From an uncultured Duodenibacillus sp. (GTDB lineage Bacteria; Pseudomonadota; Gammaproteobacteria; Burkholderiales; Burkholderiaceae_F), in NCBI GenBank assembly GCA_944388865.1, contig CALXKM010000005.1:1-44671 (forward strand): DNA of 44,671 bases. Direction: 5' to 3'. The notes under the pieces are model-generated. The model worked only from the letters and a program-made list of their open reading frames with translations, was not told where the DNA came from and did not search any database. Position 1 is the stretch's first letter; each line of letters opens with the position of its first letter. Below are positions 1 through 6,751 of this stretch, one piece after another. The position numbers and the translations under genes were made by a program.

Positions 1-126
1 AATAAGGACGCGATCCGGGTGCTTGAGCGAAGTCGATACGAAGAGTGGTGTCGGTTGAGGAAGGTAAAACCGCTGTCGGCAGCAACGCAGAGCAAGAAAG
101 CCAACAAGGTCAACAAAACGGCATAG
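1..126 (+). CDS. C-terminal end of an unidentified protein (partial, enters from left edge)
   Basis: The first reading frame is open from base 1 to a TAG at 124-126. It encodes a basic tail (…VLERSRYEEWCRLRKV… then Lys/Ala/Asn-rich), which looks like the disordered end of a larger protein. No motif identifies the family and only 41 residues are visible. The bases after it (127-345) show no convincing gene, only short charged reading frames that switch frame, as expected of decayed coding DNA. Confidence 0.3.
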   Translation, partial: NKDAIRVLERSRYEEWCRLRKVKPLSAATQSKKANKVNKTA

Positions 127-345
127 TTCGAAGAGCAATACGGCAAGAAATCAAACAGAAGAGAAATAAGGAAGGAACTCAAGAGACAGAAACACAAGAA
201 AACAATCCGCTAGGCGCTTTGCAGGGAGCTGAGCAGAGACCGTAGACAAAGGCGGCAAGCGAGAGCAAGCCGCGAATAGCCCACCGGGTCGAGTCGAAGC
301 CGATCACTCAGACGAGAGCAAAGAGTCGAAAGAAACGGCGCTGTT

Positions 346-507
346 GTGAATGAAAATACCGTTGAGCGCCGGACTGCTCTGGCGGAGCAATCCGCCAGGA
401 AGCAGAGCGAAAAAATGTTTGAAACTGCGCGGATGGAAGATTTGGCAGTTTTAGATAAACGGTGTGCAGCTTTCTGGCTGCCCAGAGAAACAGCGCCGCG
501 GTATTGA
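346..507 (+). CDS. Small ORF or decayed gene end, unknown
   Basis: A GTG-initiated frame of 53 residues ends at TGA 505-507. Its composition (VNENTVERRTALAEQ…, then METS-like helical residues and a Trp/Pro-rich tail) is protein-like, and it lies 35 bases before ogt. There is no clear ribosome binding site before the GTG. It may be the broken 3' end of whatever gene produced the reading frames at 1-345 rather than an independent gene. No family recognised. Confidence 0.22.
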   Translation: MNENTVERRTALAEQSARKQSEKMFETARMEDLAVLDKRCAAFWLPRETAPRY

Positions 508-542
508 TTTGCTGACACCATTTTGATTATCGGAGAATCCTT

Positions 543-1139
543 ATGACAACGAAAACAGTTCTCGGCACTTCTTTCAACTCCGAGTCAATCGTCGCCTTCA
601 AACTCCCTGTACCCTGCGGCGGTACCTTACTTCTAGGTTCTCAGCAAGACCGCCTTGTAGTGGCTGACTGGATGGACGGTTGGCACCACCAACGCATCAT
701 GAACCGACTGCTTCGGCACACGCAAGCGACGCTCATCTTTGGCAAAACTCCCGTCATTGAACGGGCCATTTCGTGGCTTAACGCCTATTTCGCCGGTAAC
801 CGCGATGCGCCCGACATTCCTCTGCACTTTTTCGGCACTCCGTTTCAACTTCGCATATGGAATGCACTACAGCGCATTCCATACGGCAAAACCATCACAT
901 ACGGCGAGCTCGCTGCTAGCGTAGGTTGTCCGCTGGGAACACGTGCTGCAGGCGTCGCTGTGGGCGAAAACCCGTTTTCAATCATCGTGCCCTGCCACCG
1001 CGTGGTCGGCAAAGATATGTCTGTGACGGGGTATGGGGGCGGCTATGCCGCCAAGAAGTTCCTTCTTGCTTTGGAGTTGGGAGTGACAGTCGATGCGCTT
1101 CCCTTTAAAAACTCAGTGCATCCGAAGGGCAAGATCTGA
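543..1139 (+). CDS. ogt: Methylated-DNA--[protein]-cysteine S-methyltransferase
   Basis: Suicide DNA-repair protein that moves an alkyl group from O6-alkylguanine (or O4-alkylthymine) to its own cysteine. The active-site motif IIVPCHRVVGKD is intact around residue 150. It is preceded by the helix-turn-helix/wing region (RIPYGKTITYGELAASVG) and followed by the GYGGG…K..LL..E tail of the Ada-C fold. The N-terminal ~80 residues are the degenerate ribonuclease-like domain seen in Ogt/AGT. Length (198 aa) is slightly longer than the usual 165-180 because of extra residues at both ends. Start: ATG at 543 after GGAGA at 533-537. It stands 53 bp before the next gene and may share a transcript with it. 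It looks like housekeeping/flank DNA rather than conjugative machinery. Confidence 0.93.
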   Translation: MTTKTVLGTSFNSESIVAFKLPVPCGGTLLLGSQQDRLVVADWMDGWHHQRIMNRLLRHTQATLIFGKTPVIERAISWLNAYFAGNRDAPDIPLHFFGTPFQLRIWNALQRIPYGKTITYGELAASVGCPLGTRAAGVAVGENPFSIIVPCHRVVGKDMSVTGYGGGYAAKKFLLALELGVTVDALPFKNSVHPKGKI

Positions 1140-1192
1140 CCGACAAGTTGGTTTCACTGCCAACCGCAATTTCAATATCTGGAGATATCTTC

Positions 1193-1567
1193 ATGACAAG
1201 AAACCGCCAATCAACCGGCAGCATTGCCGTGCTGTTTGAAGTGACACCCAAGCCTGGTTGCACGGAGCGCTATCTTGAAATCGCTTCACAGCTCAAACAA
1301 GATCTGGCGTGCATCCCCGGGTTTTCCGGTGTGGAGCGCTTCTCGAGCCTCACTACTCAAGGAAAGTATCTCAGCCTCTCGTTTTGGGACAGTGAAAAAG
1401 CTGCTTCTTGTTGGCGCAATCACGTGCTTCATCGCGCAGCTCAACTCGAAGGCCGTACAGCACTCTTTGCGGACTACAAGATCACTGTTGCGGTCGTGCA
1501 GCGCGCCTACACCGCCGAAAACCGCACACAGGCCCCGGCTGATTCTTCTGATTTTTTTCAGAGCTGA
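1193..1567 (+). CDS. Antibiotic biosynthesis monooxygenase (ABM) fold protein
   Basis: A 124-aa protein with the ABM ferredoxin-like pattern: VLFEVTPKPG at residues ~11-20, a helix with YLEIASQLK, PGFSGVERF, then YLSLSFWDSEKAASCW and a second strand/helix. ABM proteins are small dimeric oxygenases or unknown-function relatives, often acting on quinone-like or heme-like substrates; the substrate here cannot be told. The ATG at 1193 was chosen because GGAG lies 8 bases upstream (1181-1184); an in-frame start at 1148 has no such site. It follows ogt on the same strand. Confidence 0.72.
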   Translation: MTRNRQSTGSIAVLFEVTPKPGCTERYLEIASQLKQDLACIPGFSGVERFSSLTTQGKYLSLSFWDSEKAASCWRNHVLHRAAQLEGRTALFADYKITVAVVQRAYTAENRTQAPADSSDFFQS

Positions 1568-1608
1568 CAGATGGATCGATATTTCGTTTACGAACAAAGC
1601 GAAACAGA

Positions 1609-1743
1609 TTACTTTCTGGTTCCGTTGATCTGGATGCGGAGAATCCACCCTCTGGCAGTTCCGTTGTTTCTGACTTTCAGATAAAGCCCGTTTTCCACCA
1701 AGTGCCTGCCGTCCGGCAGCTTCATAACATCTGTTTGACGCAT
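1609..1743 (-). pseudogene. Truncated tyrosine-recombinase (DUF4102-type) integrase, N-terminal fragment
   Basis: Reading from ATG 1743 the peptide MRQTDVMKLPDGRHL…GLYLKVRNNG…GWILRIQINGTRK matches the arm-type DNA-binding start of phage/ICE integrases (typical pattern: LPDG..L.V...G.K.W.fRf..nGkr). It stops at TAA after 44 residues, just where the family normally continues with GLG. No catalytic domain (R-H-R-Y) follows. It is therefore a dead remnant of an integrase that once served an element at this site. Short direct repeats (1763-1782) and a tRNA-end-like sequence (1940-1957) lie immediately upstream, as expected at an integrase/att locus. Confidence 0.6.
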
Positions 1744-1762
1744 CCTACGCTCCGATTCATGC

Positions 1763-1782
1763 GATCCACTTTGTGATCCACT
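1763..1782. repeat. Two direct repeats of GATCCACT, 12-bp period
   Basis: GATCCACT occurs at 1763-1770 and 1775-1782, just upstream of the integrase remnant's start. Short direct repeats in this position are typical of arm-type or control sites for integrases. The functional reading is inference. Confidence 0.45.
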
Positions 1783-1898
1783 GTGATTATACAAATAGCA
1801 AAATCGAGCGCTCGTTTGAGCTGCTCTGAGACACAGTGAATCACCATGCAACAGCCTTTCAGGCCTTTATTTACAAGGCTTTCCGACCGATAGATATG

Positions 1899-1930
1899 AA
1901 AAACCCCGTAGACACAGCTCTACGGGGCTA
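1899..1930 (-). terminator. Rho-independent terminator
   Basis: Perfect 9-bp stem CCCCGTAGA (1904-1912) / TCTACGGGG (1919-1927) with a 6-base loop. On the minus strand it is followed by a T run (GGGGTTTTTC). It sits 12 bases beyond the tRNA 3'-end-like sequence in the direction a minus-strand tRNA would be transcribed, so it may be the original terminator of that tRNA gene. Confidence 0.7.
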
Positions 1931-1939
1931 TTTGTTTGG

Positions 1940-1957
1940 TGGCGGAGAAGGAGGGAT
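1940..1957 (-). other. Possible att core: duplicated 3' end of a tRNA gene
   Basis: Read on the minus strand these 18 bases (ATCCCTCCTTCTCCGCCA) are the typical T-arm/acceptor 3' end of a bacterial tRNA including CCA. The sequence to the right does not continue as a tRNA: the T-loop GTTCGA is missing. A natural terminator follows on the left. This is how the distal end of an element integrated into a tRNA 3' end looks: host DNA to the left, element to the right. The partner copy (with the intact tRNA) is not in the window, so this is inference. The rest of 1958-2200 holds nothing recognisable. Confidence 0.4.
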
Positions 1958-2200
1958 CTCAAGTTTCCCTACCAGCGTAGATTTTCTCCCATTTTCAGAC
2001 TCTATCCATCAATCTACCCATCAATCGTCTTACCAAGAACAAAATGAAGATTTGTTGATGATAGTCAACATACGTTGTTGCATCCTTCACCACTGACAAA
2101 TGTTCGAATCTCGTTTTGTCCGTCGAACTTGAACTCGGCTAGTGCTTCAAAATCTGAAATTTGGCTTCATAGCCTCGCGATCTTCCCGTGATACCCAAAA

Positions 2201-2250
2201 CAAAAAGCACCCGCCGGTCTGCCATTTTGGCAAGCGACGGATGCTTTTCT
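2201..2250 (-). terminator. Bidirectional hairpin terminator downstream of higB-like gene
   Basis: Arms AAAAGCATCCGTCG and CGGCGGGTGCTTTTT (minus-strand reading) form a long stem with few mismatches, T-rich on the minus-strand side. It lies 25 bases after the stop of the HigB-like toxin gene. Confidence 0.65.
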
Positions 2251-2275
2251 CGGGCTCTTTCAAGGGCCGAAATGT

Positions 2276-2563
2276 CTAGTGGTACTGGAGATAATCAAGG
2301 TCGCAAATTGTTCCATCGTTGGCCACTTTGAATGTCAGCCGCCAGCTTCCGCTGACTTTGACGCTAAGAGTGGAACTTTGAAACTGCTTTTTGACTGAAT
2401 GAAAGCCTGGAATTTCCATAAGTGCTTTCAGATTCCCGCCGCTCAACGACAACTGCGCAAGCAGAGTATTGAGCTTGGGAGCATGATGGCCTCCAATGCC
2501 GGCAACGCAACCTTCTTTGGCGAATCGTTCAAGCCCGGAATGCAGAAATGACTTAATTGCCAT
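2276..2563 (-). CDS. higB: HigB/RelE-ParE family toxin (orphan)
   Basis: A 95-aa protein starting MAIKSFLHSGLERFAKEG. The family hallmarks are present: an IPGFHSVKK segment, the strand VSGSWRLTF around residue 72, and the terminal signature DLDYLQYH (HigB family: ..vDYeDYH). HigB toxins are ribosome-associated mRNA endonucleases kept in check by a downstream XRE-type HigA. Here the gene is followed directly by a terminator and no HigA-like gene is found on either side, so it is an orphan, possibly trimmed by the neighbouring IS/att rearrangements. The ATG at 2563 fits the length of HigB toxins. A longer upstream frame exists but has Cys-rich unrelated sequence. Confidence 0.72.
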   Translation of the reverse strand: MAIKSFLHSGLERFAKEGCVAGIGGHHAPKLNTLLAQLSLSGGNLKALMEIPGFHSVKKQFQSSTLSVKVSGSWRLTFKVANDGTICDLDYLQYH

Positions 2564-2797
2564 AAGCGCTCTCCCGGACTCGGCGCCGCATTTCCGACAG
2601 ACTGTTGAGCATTGATGCACAACGCCTGCCGACTTCAAGTTGCGGCTTTTCTTTTTGGACATGGCAAGTGAGAATGAATTTTCGGCACTTCGTAAAGTTA
2701 CGTGCTGATGTATTACTTTAGGGGTAGAGTGCTGAGATCCAGAATTGCGCTCGCCGCTGGGCATCCCCGCCCATGGGACATGGGCGGGCAAGCCCGC

Positions 2798-2820
2798 AAT
2801 TGTGGCGCAAATTGTGGCGC
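2798..2820. repeat. Tandem direct repeat AATTGTGGCGC x2
   Basis: AATTGTGGCGC occurs at 2798-2808 and again at 2810-2820 with one base between. It lies between the toxin gene and the nested dyad at 2821-2873. Possibly a protein-binding (arm-type or partition-like) site; function unknown. Confidence 0.5.
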
Positions 2821-2873
2821 GTCAAGGTCGTCCAGAAATTTAATGGGGCATTAAATTTCTCTCCTCTCTTGAC
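2821..2873. other. Nested dyad with a perfect 12-bp palindromic stem
   Basis: Inner arms AGAAATTTAATG (2834-2845) and CATTAAATTTCT (2849-2860) are perfectly complementary around a GGG loop. Outer arms GTCAAG (2821-2826) and CTTGAC (2868-2873) flank them. No T run follows, so it is not an ordinary terminator. The stretch from here to the transposase start (2874-3055) is GC-rich and holds no gene I can support. Confidence 0.5.
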
Positions 2874-2980
2874 CCGTCAGGCGACGGTACCCGGGCGGCG
2901 CTGAGGGAGCGCTACGCGCGGGCGGGACGGGAGTGCAGGAGCCGGCTTTTCATCAGCTGTATGCTCAACTCGGCTGCCGC

Positions 2981-4642
2981 ACTGGCAATTTGTAAAAATG
3001 GCGAACTCTCTGTATGGTTACGGTCTTCCACAACTACAACCAAAGAAACTTCGCCATGGCGAATATTGTACCTGATTTGTCCAACCCGTCTGAGATCCTC
3101 CGTCTTATCCGTGAAATGCCCGTCGTCTCTCCGCGATGCAAAGTGGAGGATTCGCGGCTCTATCCTACGGTTCACGACTATCGACTCGAACAGCAGTTCC
3201 CCGGGGCCAGATGCATCGGCATGAAATGCCACGACGGTGAATGCCGCATCGCTCTTGTCATGAGCGATGCCGCTATCTGCCCGGATTGCGGCAAACCGTG
3301 TGGCAGCTATCACGGATACGGAACCCGCAAGCTTCGCGACTGTCCGTTCGCGGGGGCTGATTTTGTTGAGATTCAGCTTCGATACCGCCGTGTAAAGTGC
3401 ACTTGTGGCTGTACCAAGAGAGAATCCATTCCATGGCTGCCGACTCGCAAGCGTATGACTCTGCAGCTTCAGGCTCTCATTCAGCATGAACTGCGCATGG
3501 AGATGCCGATCAGCAAGATCGCCGAAACACACAACGTCAGCTGGCACACGGTTAAGGACGAGGACAAGACCCAGCTTGCTCATTACTTCAGCGACGTTGA
3601 CGTGTCGCGGCTGCGCCGTTTCGCGATAGATGAATTCGCTCTGCACAAGGGTCACAAGTACGCCACAACCTTCATGGATCTCGACACGGGAGCAATCTTC
3701 TACGTCGTCGAGGGCAAGACCGTCGAGGCTGTCAAACAGAGCTTTGAGCACCTGAAAGCCTGCGGCGTTCTGGATCAGATCGAAGCGGTCGCCTGCGACA
3801 TGAATGCAGGATTCCCAAAGCTGATCAAGCGCTACTGCCCGAACGCGGACTTGGTCTACGACCTGTTCCACGTCATTTCAAATTTCAAAGACGTGCTCAG
3901 GGAGGCTCGGCTGCAGGTTGTCAGGACGCTGGATGCGAAAGCCAAACGCGAGTTTGGCAGGCATCTCCGAGGAATTGAATGGTCGATTCTGATGCCGCGG
4001 GCACGTCTTACCGACAAGCGCCGTGAGGACCTTGATACCGTTCTGAAGCAGAACGAGCTGTTCGCTGCGCTCCAACCGCTTGTTCCGCTGATCAGGGAGA
4101 TCTGGCGAGCTCCTTCAGTGGAAGAAGCGGAAGCCCAGCTGACGCTAGCCTGCAAACTCCTCAAAGAGATCGGAAAGAAATACGACTTTGAGAAGGCCAA
4201 AAAGTTCGGACGGATGCTGAACCGCCGAAGACAGGGAATCCTGCAGGCGTGGAAGCACCGCATCGGTACCAACAGGCTTGAGGGGGCGAACAACAAGATC
4301 AAGGTCCTGAAGCGCTTGGCTTACGGCTACAGGGATTTCGAATACTTTGCTCTGAAGATCAAGAGCAGTATCGGCGGTTACTTCAACGTCATGCTCCGTT
4401 GCAGCCTCAGACGAAGTGAGGCCGTCCTGCCGGACGGCCTGATTAAGGACGTGCATCTTTCTTTCTCCGTCGGACGATTGTTTTCAAATAGACCGATGGT
4501 CAGCACTCAAATGCGTAGGAAGACCTACGGTCCTCCTCGTCCGCGTAAAAAGGACAAAGCTAAGGGGACGGGCACTACCTCTCAAGGGGTATCAAGCACG
4601 TAACAATGCGAAGAGGCGAATTTTCTGATTCTCGTGGCCAGT
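2981..4642. mobile_element. ISL3-family insertion sequence (ends tentative)
   Basis: Defined by the ISL3 transposase inside it. The outer ends are proposed from a partial inverted match: ACTGGC at 2981-2986 against GCCAGT at 4637-4642, with scattered identity continuing inward (AAAATnGCG…CTCT on both sides). No target-site duplication is visible at these coordinates, so the real ends may be some tens of bases away. It appears to sit in the final gene of the 4.7-15.3 kb operon. Confidence 0.35.
3056..4603 (+). CDS. ISL3-family transposase
   Basis: A 515-aa DDE transposase. The N-terminus (residues ~65-125) has the ISL3 zinc-finger pattern CPDCGKPC…CTCGCTKR. An HTH (ISKIAETHNVSWHTVKD) follows at ~165-182. 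The catalytic core starts at FAIDEFALHKGHKYAT (first Asp), then AVACDMNAGF…DLVYDLFHVI, and ends with RLEGANNKIKVLKRLAYGYRDFEYF, which carries the final Glu. All landmarks are intact, so the enzyme may be active. ATG 3056 was chosen over the in-frame 3014 start because the family begins near here. The C-terminal tail is Lys/Arg-rich. Confidence 0.93.
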   Translation: MANIVPDLSNPSEILRLIREMPVVSPRCKVEDSRLYPTVHDYRLEQQFPGARCIGMKCHDGECRIALVMSDAAICPDCGKPCGSYHGYGTRKLRDCPFAGADFVEIQLRYRRVKCTCGCTKRESIPWLPTRKRMTLQLQALIQHELRMEMPISKIAETHNVSWHTVKDEDKTQLAHYFSDVDVSRLRRFAIDEFALHKGHKYATTFMDLDTGAIFYVVEGKTVEAVKQSFEHLKACGVLDQIEAVACDMNAGFPKLIKRYCPNADLVYDLFHVISNFKDVLREARLQVVRTLDAKAKREFGRHLRGIEWSILMPRARLTDKRREDLDTVLKQNELFAALQPLVPLIREIWRAPSVEEAEAQLTLACKLLKEIGKKYDFEKAKKFGRMLNRRRQGILQAWKHRIGTNRLEGANNKIKVLKRLAYGYRDFEYFALKIKSSIGGYFNVMLRCSLRRSEAVLPDGLIKDVHLSFSVGRLFSNRPMVSTQMRRKTYGPPRPRKKDKAKGTGTTSQGVSST

Positions 4643-4740
4643 TCATCCATTGCTTCCAGTGGTTCGTGCGGGGATAGAACTTCGAATTCACCGCGAAGTG
4701 AATCGAAGGTGTCCTCACGTATTACGCGTAGTGAACTCAC
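4582..4740 (-). pseudogene. 5' fragment of the operon's last gene, cut by the ISL3 insertion
   Basis: A GTG at 4740 sits 5-10 bases after GGAGAC and is preceded by the same two-hairpin leader as every other gene of this operon. It opens a frame (VSSLRVIREDTFDSLRGE…PLEAMDELATRIRKFASS) that looks like real protein for about 40 residues. It then runs into the end of the IS and stops at 4582, overlapping the transposase 3' end. I read it as a gene interrupted by the insertion; its remainder is not recognisable left of the IS. Function unknown. Confidence 0.5.
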
Positions 4741-4744
4741 AAAA

Positions 4745-4803
4745 CGTCTCCAAAAGAAATGGGGACGCCCGCTCCCTGTCGGGGATTGGACATCCCCGAA
4801 GGG
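4745..4803 (-). promoter_or_regulatory. Two-hairpin intergenic leader, junction before the truncated 4740 gene
   Basis: Minus-strand reading. H1 is CCCTTCGGGGA / TCCCCGACAGGG (4774-4803). H2 is CGTCCCC / GGAGACG (4745-4767) with one mismatch; its 3' arm is the Shine-Dalgarno of the GTG start at 4740. Confidence 0.65.
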
Positions 4804-4811
4804 TTAAAAAA

Positions 4812-5438
4812 TTACGCTGCCAAACGTTCACGAGCTTCCGGCTTGAGCGTGTAAGTGCAGATGCACTCGAAGTCGTCATCTGTGAACTTGAGATCGGGCC
4901 ACTCGGCGTGCAGCTCTCTCTCGGCTTCTTCCTCGGAAAGGAATGGGCCTCGCAAGAAGCAATCGCTGGTGTTGATCTCATAGAGCCAGCCGTTCATCCA
5001 AGCCGTTGCAGCTTCAGCCAACTTGTTCATCTCGTATTCGACAAATGCCGAAGTGAAGATGTCGTTGACGTACTTCTTCCAGGCTTTTGCGTGAACAATA
5101 ATCACGCCGTTGAGGCCGGAGTCGAACCGACAAATTGGATCGTAGGCAGGGCTGATTCGGACCGCATACGCCGAGTGCTCGTAGATTTCAATAAAGAAAA
5201 CTCTATCCCCGACCTGCCGTGCCGCGCTGATGTCACGATTGACGTGTTCGTAGCGCTCCGATTCGGCTTCCTCGCGAAAGAACGATGAGAGGTGATCTGT
5301 TGCCAGATACACGTCGCAGCTCTTCTTGAGGCAGTCGTCGAAGAACTCAGACGAGTCATAGTCCATCGTGTCGGCGTAATCAATGGTGGCCGACAGTGAA
5401 CGCTCTGCGTTGTAGAACGTTTTTGCAAATTCAGACAT
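4812..5438 (-). CDS. Conserved-element hypothetical protein, acidic, 208 aa
   Basis: Unrecognised. The protein is acidic, rich in aromatic residues and has no signal peptide or membrane segment, so it is probably cytoplasmic. The N-terminus reads MSEFAKTFYNAERSLSATID and the second half has an SEEEAERELHAEWPDLKF stretch. ATG 5438 was chosen because a GGGGAT site lies ~8 bases upstream inside hairpin H2; an upstream extension reads through the intergenic hairpins and is not credible. It is the last intact gene of the operon before the IS. Co-transcription with ssb/bet/exo suggests a DNA-maintenance or anti-host role, but no motif supports a specific one. Confidence 0.7.
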   Translation of the reverse strand: MSEFAKTFYNAERSLSATIDYADTMDYDSSEFFDDCLKKSCDVYLATDHLSSFFREEAESERYEHVNRDISAARQVGDRVFFIEIYEHSAYAVRISPAYDPICRFDSGLNGVIIVHAKAWKKYVNDIFTSAFVEYEMNKLAEAATAWMNGWLYEINTSDCFLRGPFLSEEEAERELHAEWPDLKFTDDDFECICTYTLKPEARERLAA

Positions 5439-5505
5439 GTTTATCCCCAAAGAAAAAAACGGAGACAAACTCTCCCTGACGGGGATTGATTGTCCCCGCA
5501 CAGGG
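5439..5505 (-). promoter_or_regulatory. Two-hairpin intergenic leader before the 4812-5438 gene
   Basis: H1: CCCTGTGCGGGGA / TCCCCGTCAGGG (5474-5505). H2: GTTTGTCTCC / GGGGATAAAC (5439-5470), all ten positions paired when G-U wobbles are allowed; the 3' arm is the ribosome binding site and it abuts the ATG. Compared with the next leader upstream, the SD arm has changed (GGGGAT for GGAGAC) but pairing is kept. Confidence 0.75.
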
Positions 5506-5541
5506 TTGAATGAAAAAGTCCGTAGAGAATCGCAGATCGCG

Positions 5542-5883
5542 CTATTGCCCGAAACAAATCGAGGTTTGCGGCCAGAAGTAACACTCTTCGTTTTCGAAGG
5601 TATTTTCTTCCTCAATATCTCCGCCCTCCTCGCCGATTCTCAGGTAATGGTGCTGCACGTCCTTCAGAAAGTTCATGACAAAAGCCACGTTCTTCGAATC
5701 GTCGTACCACTTGCACCAATCGCAGGAAAGGATGACGATTCCATCATCACGTTCCCGCATCTTGTCCCAAAAATTCAGGAAGTCATTTTTGTCCTCGAAT
5801 GCCTTCGAGGAAACTGCCTCTTCCTGCATTTTTATCCAATCGTCGTGTTTGATCGCAACCGCGACCTCTGAGTAGTATCCCAT
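5542..5883 (-). CDS. Hypothetical protein, acidic, 113 aa
   Basis: Unrecognised. Begins MGYYSEVAVAIKHDDWIKMQ and contains CDWCKWYDDSKNVAFVMNFL around residues 55-75. The C-terminus is Glu-rich, then ECYFWPQTSICFGQ. No signal or membrane segment. The MGYYSEVAxAI opening recurs, as far as I recall, in small phage/plasmid proteins of unknown function. ATG 5883 with GGAGAC about 8 bases upstream. Middle member of four small unknown genes at the 3' end of the operon. Confidence 0.7.
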   Translation of the reverse strand: MGYYSEVAVAIKHDDWIKMQEEAVSSKAFEDKNDFLNFWDKMRERDDGIVILSCDWCKWYDDSKNVAFVMNFLKDVQHHYLRIGEEGGDIEEENTFENEECYFWPQTSICFGQ

Positions 5884-5886
5884 TTG

Positions 5887-5953
5887 TTGTCTCCAAAGAA
5901 AAAGCGGAGACAAACTTCCCCCGGCGGGGATTGATTGCCCCCGCACCGGGAAG
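5887..5953 (-). promoter_or_regulatory. Two-hairpin intergenic leader before the 5542-5883 gene
   Basis: H1: CTTCCCGGTGCGGGG / CCCCGCCGGGGGAAG (5915-5953). H2: TTGTCTCC / GGAGACAA (5887-5913), a perfect 8-bp stem whose 3' arm is the Shine-Dalgarno. Confidence 0.78.
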
Positions 5954-5961
5954 AGAAAAAT

Positions 5962-6309
5962 TTAGTGACCGAGCCGCGAGTCAAGGTCGATATCACTCAG
6001 GAATTGACTGAAATCGATCAAACCCTGCCGAAAATCAGCCATCCTCAAGAAGAGATCTTCGACTTCCTGAATGTCGCAGAAAAAGGTGACGTAATCGTCT
6101 GCCTTGCACCGCGTCATTTCGAGATCCGAATAAATCTCGCCGTCAAAGAGATGCCCGTAGGCATCGATCCACTTGGTAATCTCTTCTGCGGACATGAGTT
6201 TCGCGTTGAGCGAACGCCAGTTCGGCCCAGCAATATCCGCTAACCATTGGATGTTGGCATCCAAATAGGCCGTCAGCATTCTGCGAACAGCCGATAGAAC
6301 TTCAAACAT
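5962..6309 (-). CDS. Hypothetical protein, acidic, 115 aa
   Basis: Unrecognised. N-terminus MFEVLSAVRRMLTAYLDANI, middle SAEEITKWIDAYGHLFDGEIY, C-terminus rich in Asp/Phe (DFRQGLIDFSQFLSDIDLD). Predicted mostly helical and cytoplasmic. ATG 6309 was preferred because GGAGA of hairpin H2 lies ~8 bases upstream; the longer frame (to 6378) would translate the hairpins. Function unknown; co-operonic with recombination genes. Confidence 0.68.
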   Translation of the reverse strand: MFEVLSAVRRMLTAYLDANIQWLADIAGPNWRSLNAKLMSAEEITKWIDAYGHLFDGEIYSDLEMTRCKADDYVTFFCDIQEVEDLFLRMADFRQGLIDFSQFLSDIDLDSRLGH

Positions 6310-6370
6310 AAGAGTCTCCAGAAAAGCTCGGAGATCCTTATCCCTGTCGGGCTGGAGATCCCCGAGAGGG
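6310..6370 (-). promoter_or_regulatory. Two-hairpin intergenic leader before the 5962-6309 gene
   Basis: H1: CCCTCTCGGG / CCCGACAGGG (6342-6370), nine pairs and one C-C mismatch. H2: TCTCC / GGAGA with outer AAG / CTT (6310-6339); the 3' arm is the Shine-Dalgarno. Confidence 0.72.
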
Positions 6371-6390
6371 TGTTGCAAATGAGGTTGCCG

Positions 6391-6663
6391 CTATGCAATC
6401 CGGTGAACCGGTTGTTTGCACCGCATGGAAAGCCGATTGGCCTGATTTGCCAATCTCAGCAGTTCGAAATTGTCTGGATCGTCGCCTTCGGAACCGAGAA
6501 AAGCCTTGGAGAGCGTTTCCCCGACCTTTCGGGCGGCAATCGAGACAAGGTTCAGCCTGCGCAAGCTTTCCTGCCCTGTTGCTTCGCAATGGGCCTCCTC
6601 GGCAATTCTGTTGAGGTTCGCAAGAGCGGACATGGAACGAAGAATCAAAGTATTGTGTGACAT
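6391..6663 (-). CDS. Hypothetical helical protein, 90 aa
   Basis: Unrecognised. A small, probably all-helical protein (MSHNTLILRSMSALANLNRIAEEAH…, ending MRCKQPVHRIA). No signal peptide or metal motif. ATG 6663 follows AGGAG by 6 bases. It directly follows the primase gene in the operon, so a replication- or recombination-linked role is possible but not shown. Confidence 0.68.
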   Translation of the reverse strand: MSHNTLILRSMSALANLNRIAEEAHCEATGQESLRRLNLVSIAARKVGETLSKAFLGSEGDDPDNFELLRLANQANRLSMRCKQPVHRIA

Positions 6664-6728
6664 GGTTTTCTCCTTTGAATCACGGAAAAAACCACTCCCA
6701 TCACGGGATAGTTTTTCCCGTGCGGGTG
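6664..6728 (-). promoter_or_regulatory. Two-hairpin intergenic leader before the 6391-6663 gene
   Basis: H1: CACCCGCACGGGA / TCCCGTGATGGGAGTG (6693-6728). H2: GGTTTTTTCC / GGAGAAAACC (6664-6693), ten consecutive pairs (one T-G); the 3' arm contains the Shine-Dalgarno and ends at the base before ATG. Confidence 0.8.
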
Positions 6729-6751
6729 ACAATATTTTTGTGGTGCAGCTA

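Noticed and set aside
1940-2030. Possible complete tRNA gene
   Set aside because: Only the last 18 bases look like a tRNA; no T-loop, anticodon arm or D-arm can be formed from the sequence to the right.
2912-3871. 319-codon open frame on the minus strand
   Set aside because: Antisense to the ISL3 transposase, which has intact zinc finger, HTH and DDE landmarks.
2981-4642. Exact IS ends and target duplication
   Set aside because: Only a 6-bp outer match with scattered inner identity was found and no direct repeat flanks it, so the ends are reported as tentative only.
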